From Oscillospiraceae bacterium (GTDB lineage Bacteria > Bacillota > Clostridia > Oscillospirales > Ruminococcaceae), in contig JAILIG010000133.1 of assembly GCA_024695445.1 (NCBI GenBank), positions 1 through 64,000 of the forward strand: a stretch of DNA of 64,000 bases. Reading direction: 5' to 3'. A program made the position numbers and the translations under genes. How positions within the stretch are numbered: the first letter of the stretch is position 1; each line of letters begins with the position of its first letter. Below the pieces are notes generated by a model, which saw only the letters and a list, made by a program, of their open reading frames with translations, did no database searches and had not been told where the DNA came from. Below are positions 29,826 through 38,967 of this stretch, one piece after another.

Positions 29826-30131
29826 ATGGGCGAGATTATGTTACTGATTTTTGTATTTGTGATTTCGGGATTCCTCGGCGTCGAGCTGATCTCGAAGGTT
29901 CCCTCGCAGCTTCATACGCCGCTGATGTCCGGCACAAACGCGATTTCCGGCATCACGGTTGTCGGCGCGATGTCCGCGACGGCAGTTGCGGTGCTGTCTC
30001 CGAGCAGCATCATCGGTACGGTGTTCGGCGTGGCAGCCATCGTGCTGGCGACAATCAATGTGGTCGGCGGCTATCTGGTCACGGACAGAATGCTCGGAAT
30101 GTTCAAGAAAAAGGGGGATCATAACAAGTGA
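29826..30131 (+). CDS. pntAB: NAD(P) transhydrogenase subunit alpha part 2
   Basis: PSQLHTPLMSGTNAISGITVVGAM. Confidence 0.96.
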   Translation: MGEIMLLIFVFVISGFLGVELISKVPSQLHTPLMSGTNAISGITVVGAMSATAVAVLSPSSIIGTVFGVAAIVLATINVVGGYLVTDRMLGMFKKKGDHNK

Positions 30132-31537
30132 GAGATGTCATTGTTACCGTCCTCTATATGGTGTCCGCGGTTCTGTTCATCCGCGGCATCAAGCTGCTTG
30201 GCAAGGCGGATACCGCACGGAAGGGCAACGGGCTTTCCGCGGTCGGTATGCTGATTGCCGTCATCACGGTTTTGTTTGAAAAGCAGGTTGTGGCAGCCGG
30301 TCTGAACAGCTATCTGCTGATTGCGGCTGCGGCTGCGGCCGGCGGCATCATCGGTGCGGTCTGGGCGAAAAAAGTCGAGATGACCGGAATGCCGCAGCTT
30401 GTGGCACTGTTTAACGGCTTCGGCGGCCTGTCCTCGCTGCTGGTCGCGCTCGCACAGTATGCAAATGCCCGTACCGTCGGCGCGGATGCCGTGCCGTTTG
30501 AGGGAATCACGCTGGGGCTTACCGTCGCAATCGGTGCGATTGCGTTCACGGGCTCGGTGGTCGCATGGGGCAAGCTCTCCGGCAGGCTGTTCAAGAAATC
30601 GGTCACGATTCCGGCGAAGAACGCGCTCAATGCGGTGCTGGCGACTGCCGGTCTTGCCGGTATCTGCCTGTATGCGTTCAGCGGCAGCAATGAAACACTC
30701 GGTCTGATCGGTATTCTCGCCGTCACGGCTGCCTATCTGATTCTCGGCTTTACGATGGTCGTCACGATCGGCGGCGGCGATATGCCGGTCATCATCTCGC
30801 TGCTCAATGCGTTTTCCGGTCTGGCGGCGGCATTTGCCGGCCTTGCGATCAGCAACTCCGTGCTGGTGGTGTCGGGATGTCTGGTCGGCACCTCCGGTCT
30901 GATTCTGACGCTCATCATGTGCAAGGCGATGAACCGCACGCTCTATTCGCTGCTGTTCGGCAGCTTCGGCGCATCGAAATCCAAGGGCGCAGCCGGCAGC
31001 GGCAAGGAGCCGAAGTCGATGTCCGTCGAGGACGCATATCTGATTCTCGAAGCGGCCTCCTCGGTCGTGTTCATCCCCGGCTATGGCATGGCAGTCGCGC
31101 AGGCGCAGCACGCCGTCAAGGAGCTTGCGGACAAGCTCGAAGCAAACGGCGCAGAGGTCAGCTTTGCGATTCACCCGGTCGCCGGCCGTATGCCCGGTCA
31201 TATGAATGTGCTGCTGGCGGAGGCAAATGTGCCGTATGAGCAGCTGAAAACCGCGGACGAAATGAATCCGCAGATGCCGAATACCGATGTCGCCATCGTC
31301 ATCGGCGCGAACGATGTGGTCAATCCGGCGGCGCAGAACGACGAATCTTCGCCGCTGTACGGAATGCCGATCATCAATGCCTATGAGGCACGGACGGTCT
31401 TTGTGCTGAAGCGCGGAAAGGGCGCGGGCTTCTCCGGCGTGGAAAACCCACTGTTTACGAACGATAACACGGTCATGATCTACGGCGACGCGAAGCAGAC
31501 CGTATCGGCGCTGGTCGGAGAATTTGAGGATTCGTAA
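30128..31537 (+). CDS. pntB: NAD(P) transhydrogenase subunit beta
   Basis: GGGDMPVIISLLNAFSGLAAAFAGLAISN; FIPGYGMAVAQAQHAVKELADKLEANGAEVSFAIHPVAGRMPGHMNVLLAEANVPY. Confidence 0.97.
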   Translation: MRDVIVTVLYMVSAVLFIRGIKLLGKADTARKGNGLSAVGMLIAVITVLFEKQVVAAGLNSYLLIAAAAAAGGIIGAVWAKKVEMTGMPQLVALFNGFGGLSSLLVALAQYANARTVGADAVPFEGITLGLTVAIGAIAFTGSVVAWGKLSGRLFKKSVTIPAKNALNAVLATAGLAGICLYAFSGSNETLGLIGILAVTAAYLILGFTMVVTIGGGDMPVIISLLNAFSGLAAAFAGLAISNSVLVVSGCLVGTSGLILTLIMCKAMNRTLYSLLFGSFGASKSKGAAGSGKEPKSMSVEDAYLILEAASSVVFIPGYGMAVAQAQHAVKELADKLEANGAEVSFAIHPVAGRMPGHMNVLLAEANVPYEQLKTADEMNPQMPNTDVAIVIGANDVVNPAAQNDESSPLYGMPIINAYEARTVFVLKRGKGAGFSGVENPLFTNDNTVMIYGDAKQTVSALVGEFEDS

Positions 31538-31606
31538 TCCGGCTGACGAAAATTATCTGATATCCGGGCAGAAATTTATACCGGATTCCGAAAAATCCAA
31601 AAGCAC

Positions 31607-31635
31607 TTGACAAATCTTTCACAATATGCTATACT
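31607..31635 (+). promoter_or_regulatory. Promoter of amt-PII; core nearly identical to the glutamate synthase promoter
   Basis: TTGACAAATCTTTCACAATATGCTATACT. Confidence 0.8.
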
Positions 31636-31645
31636 GTAATCAGAA

Positions 31646-31696
31646 CAGCAAAGGGGCTGCGGAGAGATTGAACATCCGCAGCCCGTTCTGTTTGTT
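31646..31696 (+). promoter_or_regulatory. Leader attenuator 1: hexaloop hairpin overlapping terminator-like hairpin
   Basis: CAGC[AAAGGG]GCTG; terminator GGGCTGCGGA..TCCGCAGCCC-gttctgtttgtt. Confidence 0.65.
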
Positions 31697-31774
31697 GCAA
31701 AGCGCATTGCAGAAAAAAAGCGAAACGCACAATGGGGTGCATGATGCTGAAAGCTCAGCTCATGCCCCCTTTTT
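31696..31774 (+). promoter_or_regulatory. Leader attenuator 2: two-hairpin ANTAR-type motif plus terminator
   Basis: TGCAA[AGCGCA]TTGCA then GCAC[AATGGG]GTGC, the latter overlapping terminator GGGGtgCATGA..TCATGCCCC-ctttttc. Confidence 0.75.
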
Positions 31775-31800
31775 CGTTTCAAAAGCGAGGAGAGATTATC

Positions 31801-33540
31801 ATGCAGGAAATGTTGCAGACTGTGGACAGCGAGATCTTTGCGGTCTGGTTTTTGATCGGCGCAGCGCTCGTGTTCTTCATGCAGGCGGGCTTTGCGATGG
31901 TCGAGACGGGCTTTACCCGTGCGAAAAACGCTGCCAACATCATTATGAAAAACCTGATGGACTTCTGTATCGGAACCCCGATGTTTGTCCTGATCGGCTT
32001 CGGGCTGTTTCTGGGAGAAGACCTCTGCGGACTGATCGGCAAGCCCGGCTTCGATGTGTTTACCGCTTACGAAAGTTTTGACTGGTCGAATTTCGTGTTC
32101 AATCTGGTGTTCTGCGCGACCGCCGCAACGATTGTTTCGGGCGCGATGGCAGAGCGCACCAAGTTCCTTTCCTATTGTGTGTATTCCGGCATCATCAGCG
32201 CGCTGGTCTATCCGATTGAAGCGCACTGGATCTGGGGCGGCGGCTGGCTCAGTCAGCTCGGCTTCCACGATTTTGCAGGCTCTTGCGCGATTCACATGGT
32301 CGGCGGTATCTCCGCACTGATCGGCGCAAAGATTCTGGGACCGCGTATCGGCAAGTTCAGCAAGAAGTCTGACGGCAGTGTGCAGCCGAATGCAATTCCC
32401 GGCCACAACCTGACGCTCGGCGCACTGGGATGTTTCATCCTCTGGTTCGGCTGGTACGGCTTCAACGGTGCGGCATGTACGAGCACCGGCCAGCTGGCAT
32501 CCGTCTTTGTCACGACGACGATCGCGCCGGCGGTTGCAACCGTCACCTGTATGATCTTCACATGGGTGAAGTACGGCAAGCCTGATGTTTCGATGTGCCT
32601 GAACGCATCGCTGGCCGGTCTGGTCGGCATTACGGCGGGCTGCGATGTCATGGATGTTGCCGGTGCCGGCATCGTCGGCATCGTCTCCGGCTTGCTGGTC
32701 TGCTTCGGTGTGTGGCTGCTCGACTATGTGCTGCATATTGACGATCCGGTCGGTGCAGTCGCCGTCCACATGATGAACGGCATCTGGGGCACGCTTGCGG
32801 TCGGCCTGTTTGCGACGACATCTGCGCCTGCAAACGAAACCATGACCGGTCTGTTCTACGGCGGCGGCTTTGCGCTGCTGGGCAAGCAGCTGCTCGGCTT
32901 TGTGTCGGTTGCCGGCTGGACGGCCGTCACGATGACCGTTGTGTTCCTGGCCATCAAGCATACCATTGGCCTGCGTGCAACGGAGCAGGAGGAAATCCTC
33001 GGCATGGACGCGACGGAGCACGGTCTGGTCAGCTCCTATGCAGACTTTATGCCGGCGATGAACGAGGCCGCGATTGCGGGCTATGTCAAGGGCGATGCCA
33101 AGCGTGTTGAGCAGGTCCCGGCAGCAGAGGCGGTCCCGGTCGAGAACAACATCCCGAACGATGTCAAGGCACCGAAGATGACCAAGATTGCGGTGGTGTT
33201 CAATCAGGAGAAGCTGCATCACTTCATTCACGCGATGGAGCGCATCGGCATCACGGGCGTGACGGTCACAAATGTCATGGGCTGCGGCATCCAGAAGTCG
33301 AACAGCTATTACCGCGGCGCGAAAATGAGCGCGACGCTGCATCCGAAGATCAAGGCAGAAATCGTTGTCTGCAAGGTGCCGGTCGATACCGTTGTGAAGA
33401 CGGCGCGTGAGGTGCTGTATACCGGTCAGGTCGGCGACGGCAAGATCTTCATTTATCCGGTGGAAAAGGTCATCAAGGTGCGGACGGGTTCCGTGAACTA
33501 TGATGCACTCCAGAGTGAGGAGCTGCCGGAAGCAAATTAA
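31801..33540 (+). CDS. amt: Ammonium transporter with C-terminal fused P-II (GlnB/GlnK) domain
   Basis: Amt motifs (FFMQAGFAMVETGFTRAKNAANIIMKNLMDF; FAGSCAIHMVGGISALIGAKILGPR) then KMTKIAVVFNQEKLHHFIHAMERIGITGVTVTNVMGCGIQKSNSYYRGAKM..VGDGKIFIYPVEKVIKVRTG. Confidence 0.95.
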   Translation: MQEMLQTVDSEIFAVWFLIGAALVFFMQAGFAMVETGFTRAKNAANIIMKNLMDFCIGTPMFVLIGFGLFLGEDLCGLIGKPGFDVFTAYESFDWSNFVFNLVFCATAATIVSGAMAERTKFLSYCVYSGIISALVYPIEAHWIWGGGWLSQLGFHDFAGSCAIHMVGGISALIGAKILGPRIGKFSKKSDGSVQPNAIPGHNLTLGALGCFILWFGWYGFNGAACTSTGQLASVFVTTTIAPAVATVTCMIFTWVKYGKPDVSMCLNASLAGLVGITAGCDVMDVAGAGIVGIVSGLLVCFGVWLLDYVLHIDDPVGAVAVHMMNGIWGTLAVGLFATTSAPANETMTGLFYGGGFALLGKQLLGFVSVAGWTAVTMTVVFLAIKHTIGLRATEQEEILGMDATEHGLVSSYADFMPAMNEAAIAGYVKGDAKRVEQVPAAEAVPVENNIPNDVKAPKMTKIAVVFNQEKLHHFIHAMERIGITGVTVTNVMGCGIQKSNSYYRGAKMSATLHPKIKAEIVVCKVPVDTVVKTAREVLYTGQVGDGKIFIYPVEKVIKVRTGSVNYDALQSEELPEAN

Positions 33541-33680
33541 GACATCATCTTAACATCTCATTTCCTTACAAAGCGGCGGGGGCACAGTTTTCGGACTGTG
33601 CCCTTGCCGTAAGCCGGGGCGGGGTACGGCTGCCCGCAAAAAAAACGCCGTCTCCCGGACCAGGAAACAGCGTTTCAAGC

Positions 33681-34349
33681 TTATGCAAGAGCCGCGTCCG
33701 TGACAGAAAGCACTTCCGCGTGAATGTCATCAATGCTCCGCATGGCGCCGTCCGCGATGCACTCCACCGCGCGCCAGTGCAGGTAATCCGTGCAGTAGTC
33801 CGCCGCAAGACGGCACTGCTTCAGGTAGGGCAGATTGCACTCGTGAATGTCCTTTTTGCCCTCGTCGCCCTCATATCGGCCGGTCATCAGCTTCTGGCTG
33901 ACCTCCGGATCCACCCGCAGATAGATCACGGCATCCGGCACCGGCAGACCGAGCTGCTCGTATTCATATTTGAACAGCCAGTCCAGAAAGCCGTTCCACT
34001 GTGCTTTTTCGAGCTTTGCACACTGGTGAATGGCGTTTGATGTGGTGTAGCGGTCGGCGATGATGATGCCGCCCTCGCTGTAAAACTGCTTCCAGTTGAG
34101 GTGGAAGCTCGCATAGCGGTCGATCGCAAAAAAGGTGGATGCCGCATAGGGGTTGACATCGGCCGGATCATTTCCGAACGCGCCGTGCAGATAATCGTCC
34201 AGCAGCTTGGCAGCGTCGCTGCCGTAGTTCGGGAACGACACGCGCATGACACGCGCACCGCGTGCCTTCAGCGTCTCATAGAGCGCTTTGGTTTGCGTTC
34301 CCTTGCCGCTGCCGTCCAGTCCTTCCAGGACAATCAGTTTACCAGTCAT
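33681..34349 (-). CDS. tmk: Thymidylate kinase-like protein
   Basis: LIVLEGLDGSGKGTQTKALYETLKARG; IIIADRYTTSNAIHQ. Confidence 0.92.
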   Translation of the reverse strand: MTGKLIVLEGLDGSGKGTQTKALYETLKARGARVMRVSFPNYGSDAAKLLDDYLHGAFGNDPADVNPYAASTFFAIDRYASFHLNWKQFYSEGGIIIADRYTTSNAIHQCAKLEKAQWNGFLDWLFKYEYEQLGLPVPDAVIYLRVDPEVSQKLMTGRYEGDEGKKDIHECNLPYLKQCRLAADYCTDYLHWRAVECIADGAMRSIDDIHAEVLSVTDAALA

Positions 34350-34420
34350 ATCAAATTCCGGGAGCAGCTCCCGTCTCCATTTTCATTGAATAGCCGGATT
34401 CCCCGGAGAAAAGCTCCCGC

Positions 34421-35293
34421 TCAGTCTTCCAGCAGCGAGAGGATATATTTGCCGTAATCGGTCTGCTGGAGCTTCTCGCCGAGCTGCTTGAGCTGCTGGT
34501 CGCTGATGAAGCCCTTGCGCCATGCGATTTCCTCGATGCAGGAGATATAAAAACCCTGCAGCTCCTGAACGGTCTTGACAAAGCCGCTGGCCTTGTGCAT
34601 TCCCTTCGGGGTGCCGGTGTCAAACCAGGTCATGCCGCGGCGCATTGTGGTCACATGGAGCTTGCCGGCATCGAGGTAGACCTGATTGACGGCGGTGATT
34701 TCGAGCTCTCCGCGGGCAGAGGGCTGAATGCTCTTTGCAATTTCGATGACATTGTTGTCGTAGAAATACAGGCCGGGGATTGCGAAATTGGATTTCGGCT
34801 TTTCGGGCTTCTCCTCGATGGAGAGCACCTTGCCGTTCTCGTCAAATTCGACGACGCCGAACTCACGCGGGTTCTTGACGGGATAGCCGAAGACGGTCGC
34901 GCTGCCCTTTTCGACGCGGCGCTTTGCGCGTCCGAGGGTTTCGGAGAAGGTGTTGCCGTAGAAGACATTGTCGCCGAGTGCAAGACAAACGCTGTCCTCG
35001 CCGATGAACTGCTCGCCGACCAAAAAGGCGTCTGCCAGGCCGCGCGGATGCTCCTGCACGGCGTACTGGATATTGAGGCCGAGCTGGGAGCCGTCGCCGA
35101 ACAGCTGCTGATAGCCGGCAATGTCACGGGGCGTGGAGATAATCAGAATGTCGCGGATCTCTGCCAGCAGCAGCGTGGAGAGCGGGTAGTAGACCAGCGG
35201 CTTGTCATAAATCGGCAGCAGCTGCTTGCTGACTGCGATGGTATTCGGATACAGTCTGGTTCCGGCGCCGCCGGCCAGAATAATGCCCTTCAT
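34421..35293 (-). CDS. rfbA: Glucose-1-phosphate thymidylyltransferase
   Basis: MKGIILAGGAGTRLYPNTIAVSKQLLPIYDKPLVYYPLSTLLLAEIRDILIISTP. Confidence 0.97.
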   Translation of the reverse strand: MKGIILAGGAGTRLYPNTIAVSKQLLPIYDKPLVYYPLSTLLLAEIRDILIISTPRDIAGYQQLFGDGSQLGLNIQYAVQEHPRGLADAFLVGEQFIGEDSVCLALGDNVFYGNTFSETLGRAKRRVEKGSATVFGYPVKNPREFGVVEFDENGKVLSIEEKPEKPKSNFAIPGLYFYDNNVIEIAKSIQPSARGELEITAVNQVYLDAGKLHVTTMRRGMTWFDTGTPKGMHKASGFVKTVQELQGFYISCIEEIAWRKGFISDQQLKQLGEKLQQTDYGKYILSLLED

Positions 35294-35586
35294 TGAGATC
35301 ATGCACCTCTTTCCTGTTCTTCCGGCTGTAAAGCTTGCAGTGCGTCACAATAATTGACTGACCGGAATCCGGTTCCGGCGAGTGCGCAGCACGCATACAA
35401 TACATTTGTATTATATCACATCTATGGGAAAAAATCAAGCATCAAACGGGAGAGAAGCCGAAATTGTGACAAATTTGTGAATAGTGCTGATATTTCATAC
35501 AACTCCTTTGTGAAGAATGGTGAAGCGGGGCGCAGAAAAGGCAGACGGTTTTCCTATTTTTTGCGGCCGGCCGCAGCATGAAAAAA

Positions 35587-35611
35587 CGGGCACAGCGCAG
35601 TGCTGTGCCCG
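35587..35611 (-). terminator. Intrinsic terminator for mscL
   Basis: cgggcacagc gcagt gctgtgcccg; tttttt on minus strand. Confidence 0.85.
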
Positions 35612-35624
35612 TTCCGGAACCGGT

Positions 35625-36047
35625 TTATTTCTGATCCTTGAGCAAATCGCGGATCTCGGAGAGAAGAACCTCTTCGTTGGAGGGCTTCGGCGGCTCTGCC
35701 GGTGCCTCGTCCTTCTTGCGCTTCAGCTTGTTCACGGCCTTGATGATCATGAACAGAGCGAATGCGGTCAGCAGGAAGGTGATGATAGCGGTGATGAATG
35801 AACCGAAACGGATCACCGGATGATTGCCCCACGGCACAACCCAGTTGAGCGAATTGAAGTTCAGTCCGACGAGGATAGTGCCGATGAGCGGCATCAGGAT
35901 ATCGTCAACGAGCGAGCTCACGATCGCGGTGAACGCGCCGCCGATGATGATACCGACTGCCATGTCCATTACATTGCCCTTGGAGATGAACTCCTTGAAC
36001 TCGGTAATGAAGCCCTTGCTCTTCTGTGTGAGATTATTGTCTGCCAT
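35625..36047 (-). CDS. mscL: Large-conductance mechanosensitive channel
   Basis: FKEFISKGNVMDMAVGIIIGGAFTAIVSSLVDDILMPLIG. Confidence 0.97.
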   Translation of the reverse strand: MADNNLTQKSKGFITEFKEFISKGNVMDMAVGIIIGGAFTAIVSSLVDDILMPLIGTILVGLNFNSLNWVVPWGNHPVIRFGSFITAIITFLLTAFALFMIIKAVNKLKRKKDEAPAEPPKPSNEEVLLSEIRDLLKDQK

Positions 36048-36221
36048 TTTCATACATCCTTTCCTTTTTGCAGCAAAGCTGCTTGATTATCTATATTATA
36101 CCATAACTGCTAAAAAAATGCACTTGTGAATAGTCACGAATCTGCACTGCGTTTCATCGGGACGATTCGGAAAAATGCACAAAAACGGAACGGAATCCCC
36201 GTGCAGAACCGTTCTGTTTAT

Positions 36222-36482
36222 TCAGACGGGATGTTCTGCCGCACCGCCGAAAAGCTCCGTGTCGGCCGGTGGCCCGGACTTTTGTTCGGGCGTGTCGGAC
36301 TTTGTCTCAGGGCGCCGCAGCCGGACAGGCTGATTGAGGACGGTGCGCAGCTTTTGTCCGGCATCGGCCGCACGCTGCTTCACCGACTGACTTTTGAGCG
36401 GCTCTAAATCGGCTCCGCAGACCACACAGAAGCTGTGTCTGGTCTCGACCGGTTCGCCGCAGTTCGGACACCGCATCGGCAC
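36222..36482 (-). CDS. Zinc-ribbon domain small protein
   Basis: MRCPNCGEPVETRHSFCVVCGADLEPL. Confidence 0.7.
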   Translation of the reverse strand: MPMRCPNCGEPVETRHSFCVVCGADLEPLKSQSVKQRAADAGQKLRTVLNQPVRLRRPETKSDTPEQKSGPPADTELFGGAAEHPV

Positions 36483-36775
36483 ACCCCGCTTTCCATCAAT
36501 TTATCACATCCGTATCACCGGAACGACACTATCAGCATAGCACAATCGTCCGGAAAAGTCAATCGGAGCGGTCGAACTTCGTAAAAGATGTCAATGTTTC
36601 TTATAGAATTCTGTGCATAATAAACGAAGTGTGCGGAAAGCACTTCAAAAAGGGAAAAAGACTGTGTTATAATGGAAACACTGGATACAGCCACTCTGCG
36701 CGGCGTACCCCCGTTTTGCCGTGCAAACACTGCGGAAAGGAGTTTGCAGACAGAACCGTCTGCATCAATCAGATT

Positions 36776-37813
36776 ATGGCAGATTACCGTTCGACCGGAA
36801 AGGAGCTTCGGAAGTCCCCCAAGGGACTGATCGCCGGACTGATCGCGCTGACGCTTTTAGGGCTCTGCGGATACGGCGTCTACCGGGTTGCCGACGGAAT
36901 GAGAAAACTGGATTCGCTGACGGTTTCCGGCAGCGGAACAGAGATCTCCGTGCCGGAGTTCAGCGAGATTGCCGGCACAGAACCGGAAAGCAAAATCATC
37001 TATGCCTACGAATCGGCATTCAGCTCCGAGGTACACAGCGGCCCGCTGATGCTTGTCAACCGGGACTTTGCGACCGAGGATCTTGAGAGCGGGCTGATTT
37101 CGATGTTCTCGAAGAAAACGGACAGCTACGGGCTGAAGGACACGAGCCTGCAGCTTCTGGAGGAACCGCTCAACGCTTTCAACGCAATGGCGGATGCCTT
37201 CCACAAGGAGCTGAACGGCGAAAAGCTGCTGGTCACGGGCGCATACCGCTCGAAGGCGGACCAGCGGAAGATTTATACCGCATCGCTGTCGAACAAGGCG
37301 TCCGGCGCTGCAGTGGCAGCAATGGCAGGCTTCAGCGATTACGAGACCGGCTGCTCCGTCAGCCTGACCGTCATGCGCGACGGGCAGTATCTCGATCTGG
37401 GCGGCGCAGACTGTGAGCAGGAGCGTGCATGGTTTGCCGCAAACGCCGCAAAATACGGGTTTATCCTGCGGTATCCGGAGGACAAGACCGAGCGGACGGG
37501 CTTCCCGTATGAAGCGGGACATTACCGCTATGTGGGACCGGTTCACGCGCTGTATATGTACGGGACGGGGCTTTGTCTGGAGGAATATCTGACGAAGCTG
37601 CGGGAATACACTTATGCGGCGCAGCATCTGACCGTGCCGGACGCGCACGGCAAGGCATTTGAGATTTTCTTCGTGCCGCTGGAGCAGGCGGATACCGGAA
37701 CGGTGGATGTGCCGGTGCCGACGGATGTGCCGTATCAGCGCTCCGGAAACAATGTAGACGGCTTTGTCATCACGGTGGAGACCGGAGAGGACTATCAGCC
37801 GCAGACGGAATAA
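36776..37813 (+). CDS. VanY/M15B-like D-Ala-D-Ala carboxypeptidase fold protein (degenerate active site)
   Basis: TGAYRSKADQRKIY; GFSDYETGCSVSL (canonical SEHQTGLAVDI); EAGHYRYVGP. Start uncertain. Confidence 0.75.
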   Translation: MADYRSTGKELRKSPKGLIAGLIALTLLGLCGYGVYRVADGMRKLDSLTVSGSGTEISVPEFSEIAGTEPESKIIYAYESAFSSEVHSGPLMLVNRDFATEDLESGLISMFSKKTDSYGLKDTSLQLLEEPLNAFNAMADAFHKELNGEKLLVTGAYRSKADQRKIYTASLSNKASGAAVAAMAGFSDYETGCSVSLTVMRDGQYLDLGGADCEQERAWFAANAAKYGFILRYPEDKTERTGFPYEAGHYRYVGPVHALYMYGTGLCLEEYLTKLREYTYAAQHLTVPDAHGKAFEIFFVPLEQADTGTVDVPVPTDVPYQRSGNNVDGFVITVETGEDYQPQTE

Positions 37814-37825
37814 GCGACAAACAGA

Positions 37826-37858
37826 GCCCCTGCCGGTGTGAACGGCGGGGGCCTTTTT
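37826..37858 (+). terminator. Intrinsic terminator
   Basis: gcccctgccg gtgtgaa cggcgggggc ctttttg. Confidence 0.85.
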
Positions 37859-37945
37859 GTCGGGGGGATTTTATGAATGCGGAATGTGGAATGCGGAATG
37901 AGGAGTTGCGCGGAGCCCGCGCCGGCATTGATCTAAAGCTCTCCG

Positions 37946-38029
37946 CCCGGCATCAAAGATGCAATCTTTGATGCGTGAATCACGCAAGCCTTTGAAAAAG
38001 CTTGACCGAAGCTTTAATTTGGGCTGCCG
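37946..38029 (+). repeat. Structured multi-hairpin intergenic repeat family B, copy 1
   Basis: GCATCAAAGAtgcaaTCTTTGATGC, GCGTGAatCACGC and AAGCTTgacCGAAGCTT; matches 56825-56906 in reverse orientation. Confidence 0.65.
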
Positions 38030-38037
38030 CAAAGCTT

Positions 38038-38601
38038 TTAAGAAAACAGCTTCGTAATCAGCTTTGCAATCGCCGAAAGCCCGCCGTAGGAGATGAGGCT
38101 CATAATTACCGTCGCCATAATCAGGCCGAGGAAAATCGCCGGCACGGACTTCTTGCGGCTGACATGAAGCAGCGCCGCAATCATGCTGCCCGTCCAGGCA
38201 CCCGTTCCCGGCAGCGGAATGCCCACAAACAGCAGCAGCCCGATGAACTCATACTGCCGGATCGTCTGGGCCTTCTTGCCCGTCGCCCGCGCCTTGAGCC
38301 AGAGCGCAAACTTCCGCAGAAACCCGATTTTGCACTGCTCCGCCCACGAGAGCAGCTTCTCGATGAACAGCAGGATAAACGGAATCGGCAGGATGTTTCC
38401 CAGAATGCAGAACCCGATCGCCGTCCACATCGGAATGTCGAGCAGAGCCGCGGCGAGCAGGCCGCCGCGCAGCTCCAGCACGGGAATCATGGAAATAATG
38501 AAAATGACCGCGAGGGGCGGCAGCCCGCCGAGCATGGAAGTCAGCTTTCTGGCAAGCTCCTCCGTGCCGCCGGCGGCAAAAAGCAGTGGAAACAGTGTCA
38601 T
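38038..38601 (-). CDS. COG2426-type small multidrug export/DedA-like membrane protein
   Basis: IPVLELRGGLLAAALLDIPMWTAIGFCILGNILPIPFILLF; PLPGTGAWTGSMIAALL. Confidence 0.85.
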   Translation of the reverse strand: MTLFPLLFAAGGTEELARKLTSMLGGLPPLAVIFIISMIPVLELRGGLLAAALLDIPMWTAIGFCILGNILPIPFILLFIEKLLSWAEQCKIGFLRKFALWLKARATGKKAQTIRQYEFIGLLLFVGIPLPGTGAWTGSMIAALLHVSRKKSVPAIFLGLIMATVIMSLISYGGLSAIAKLITKLFS

Positions 38602-38967
38602 ATACGGATACCTCTTGCATCGTGCGCCGCAGCGGAACCGCGGCGGGATTATCGGAAATCAGTCCGCCGTGCAGAATCCGGCACGGCAGTATGGTCTATT
38701 ATCCCATAAAAGTGCGCCCCCGTCAAGCACTTCGGGGAAAAATACAGTTTTTGCACAAATTTTAGCGCAATTTTCACCGGAATCGTGGCTTTTTTACAAA
38801 AACGACCGGTGCGGAACGGCGTTCCTTGCTAAACTGCATAAATCGGAAATGACGGACTTCCTTTTTATGCGGAATTATGATAAAATGATAGGTAATATGT
38901 GTGCGATTGTGCCTTCCGGCTGTCGGAAAGTACGCCCGCACCCTGAGAGGAAAGGAATGGAAAGTAT

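Noticed and set aside
37871-37902. ggaatgtggaatgcggaatg as a CRISPR or microsatellite
   Set aside because: Too short and irregular, no spacers; it is a tail motif of dispersed repeat family A.
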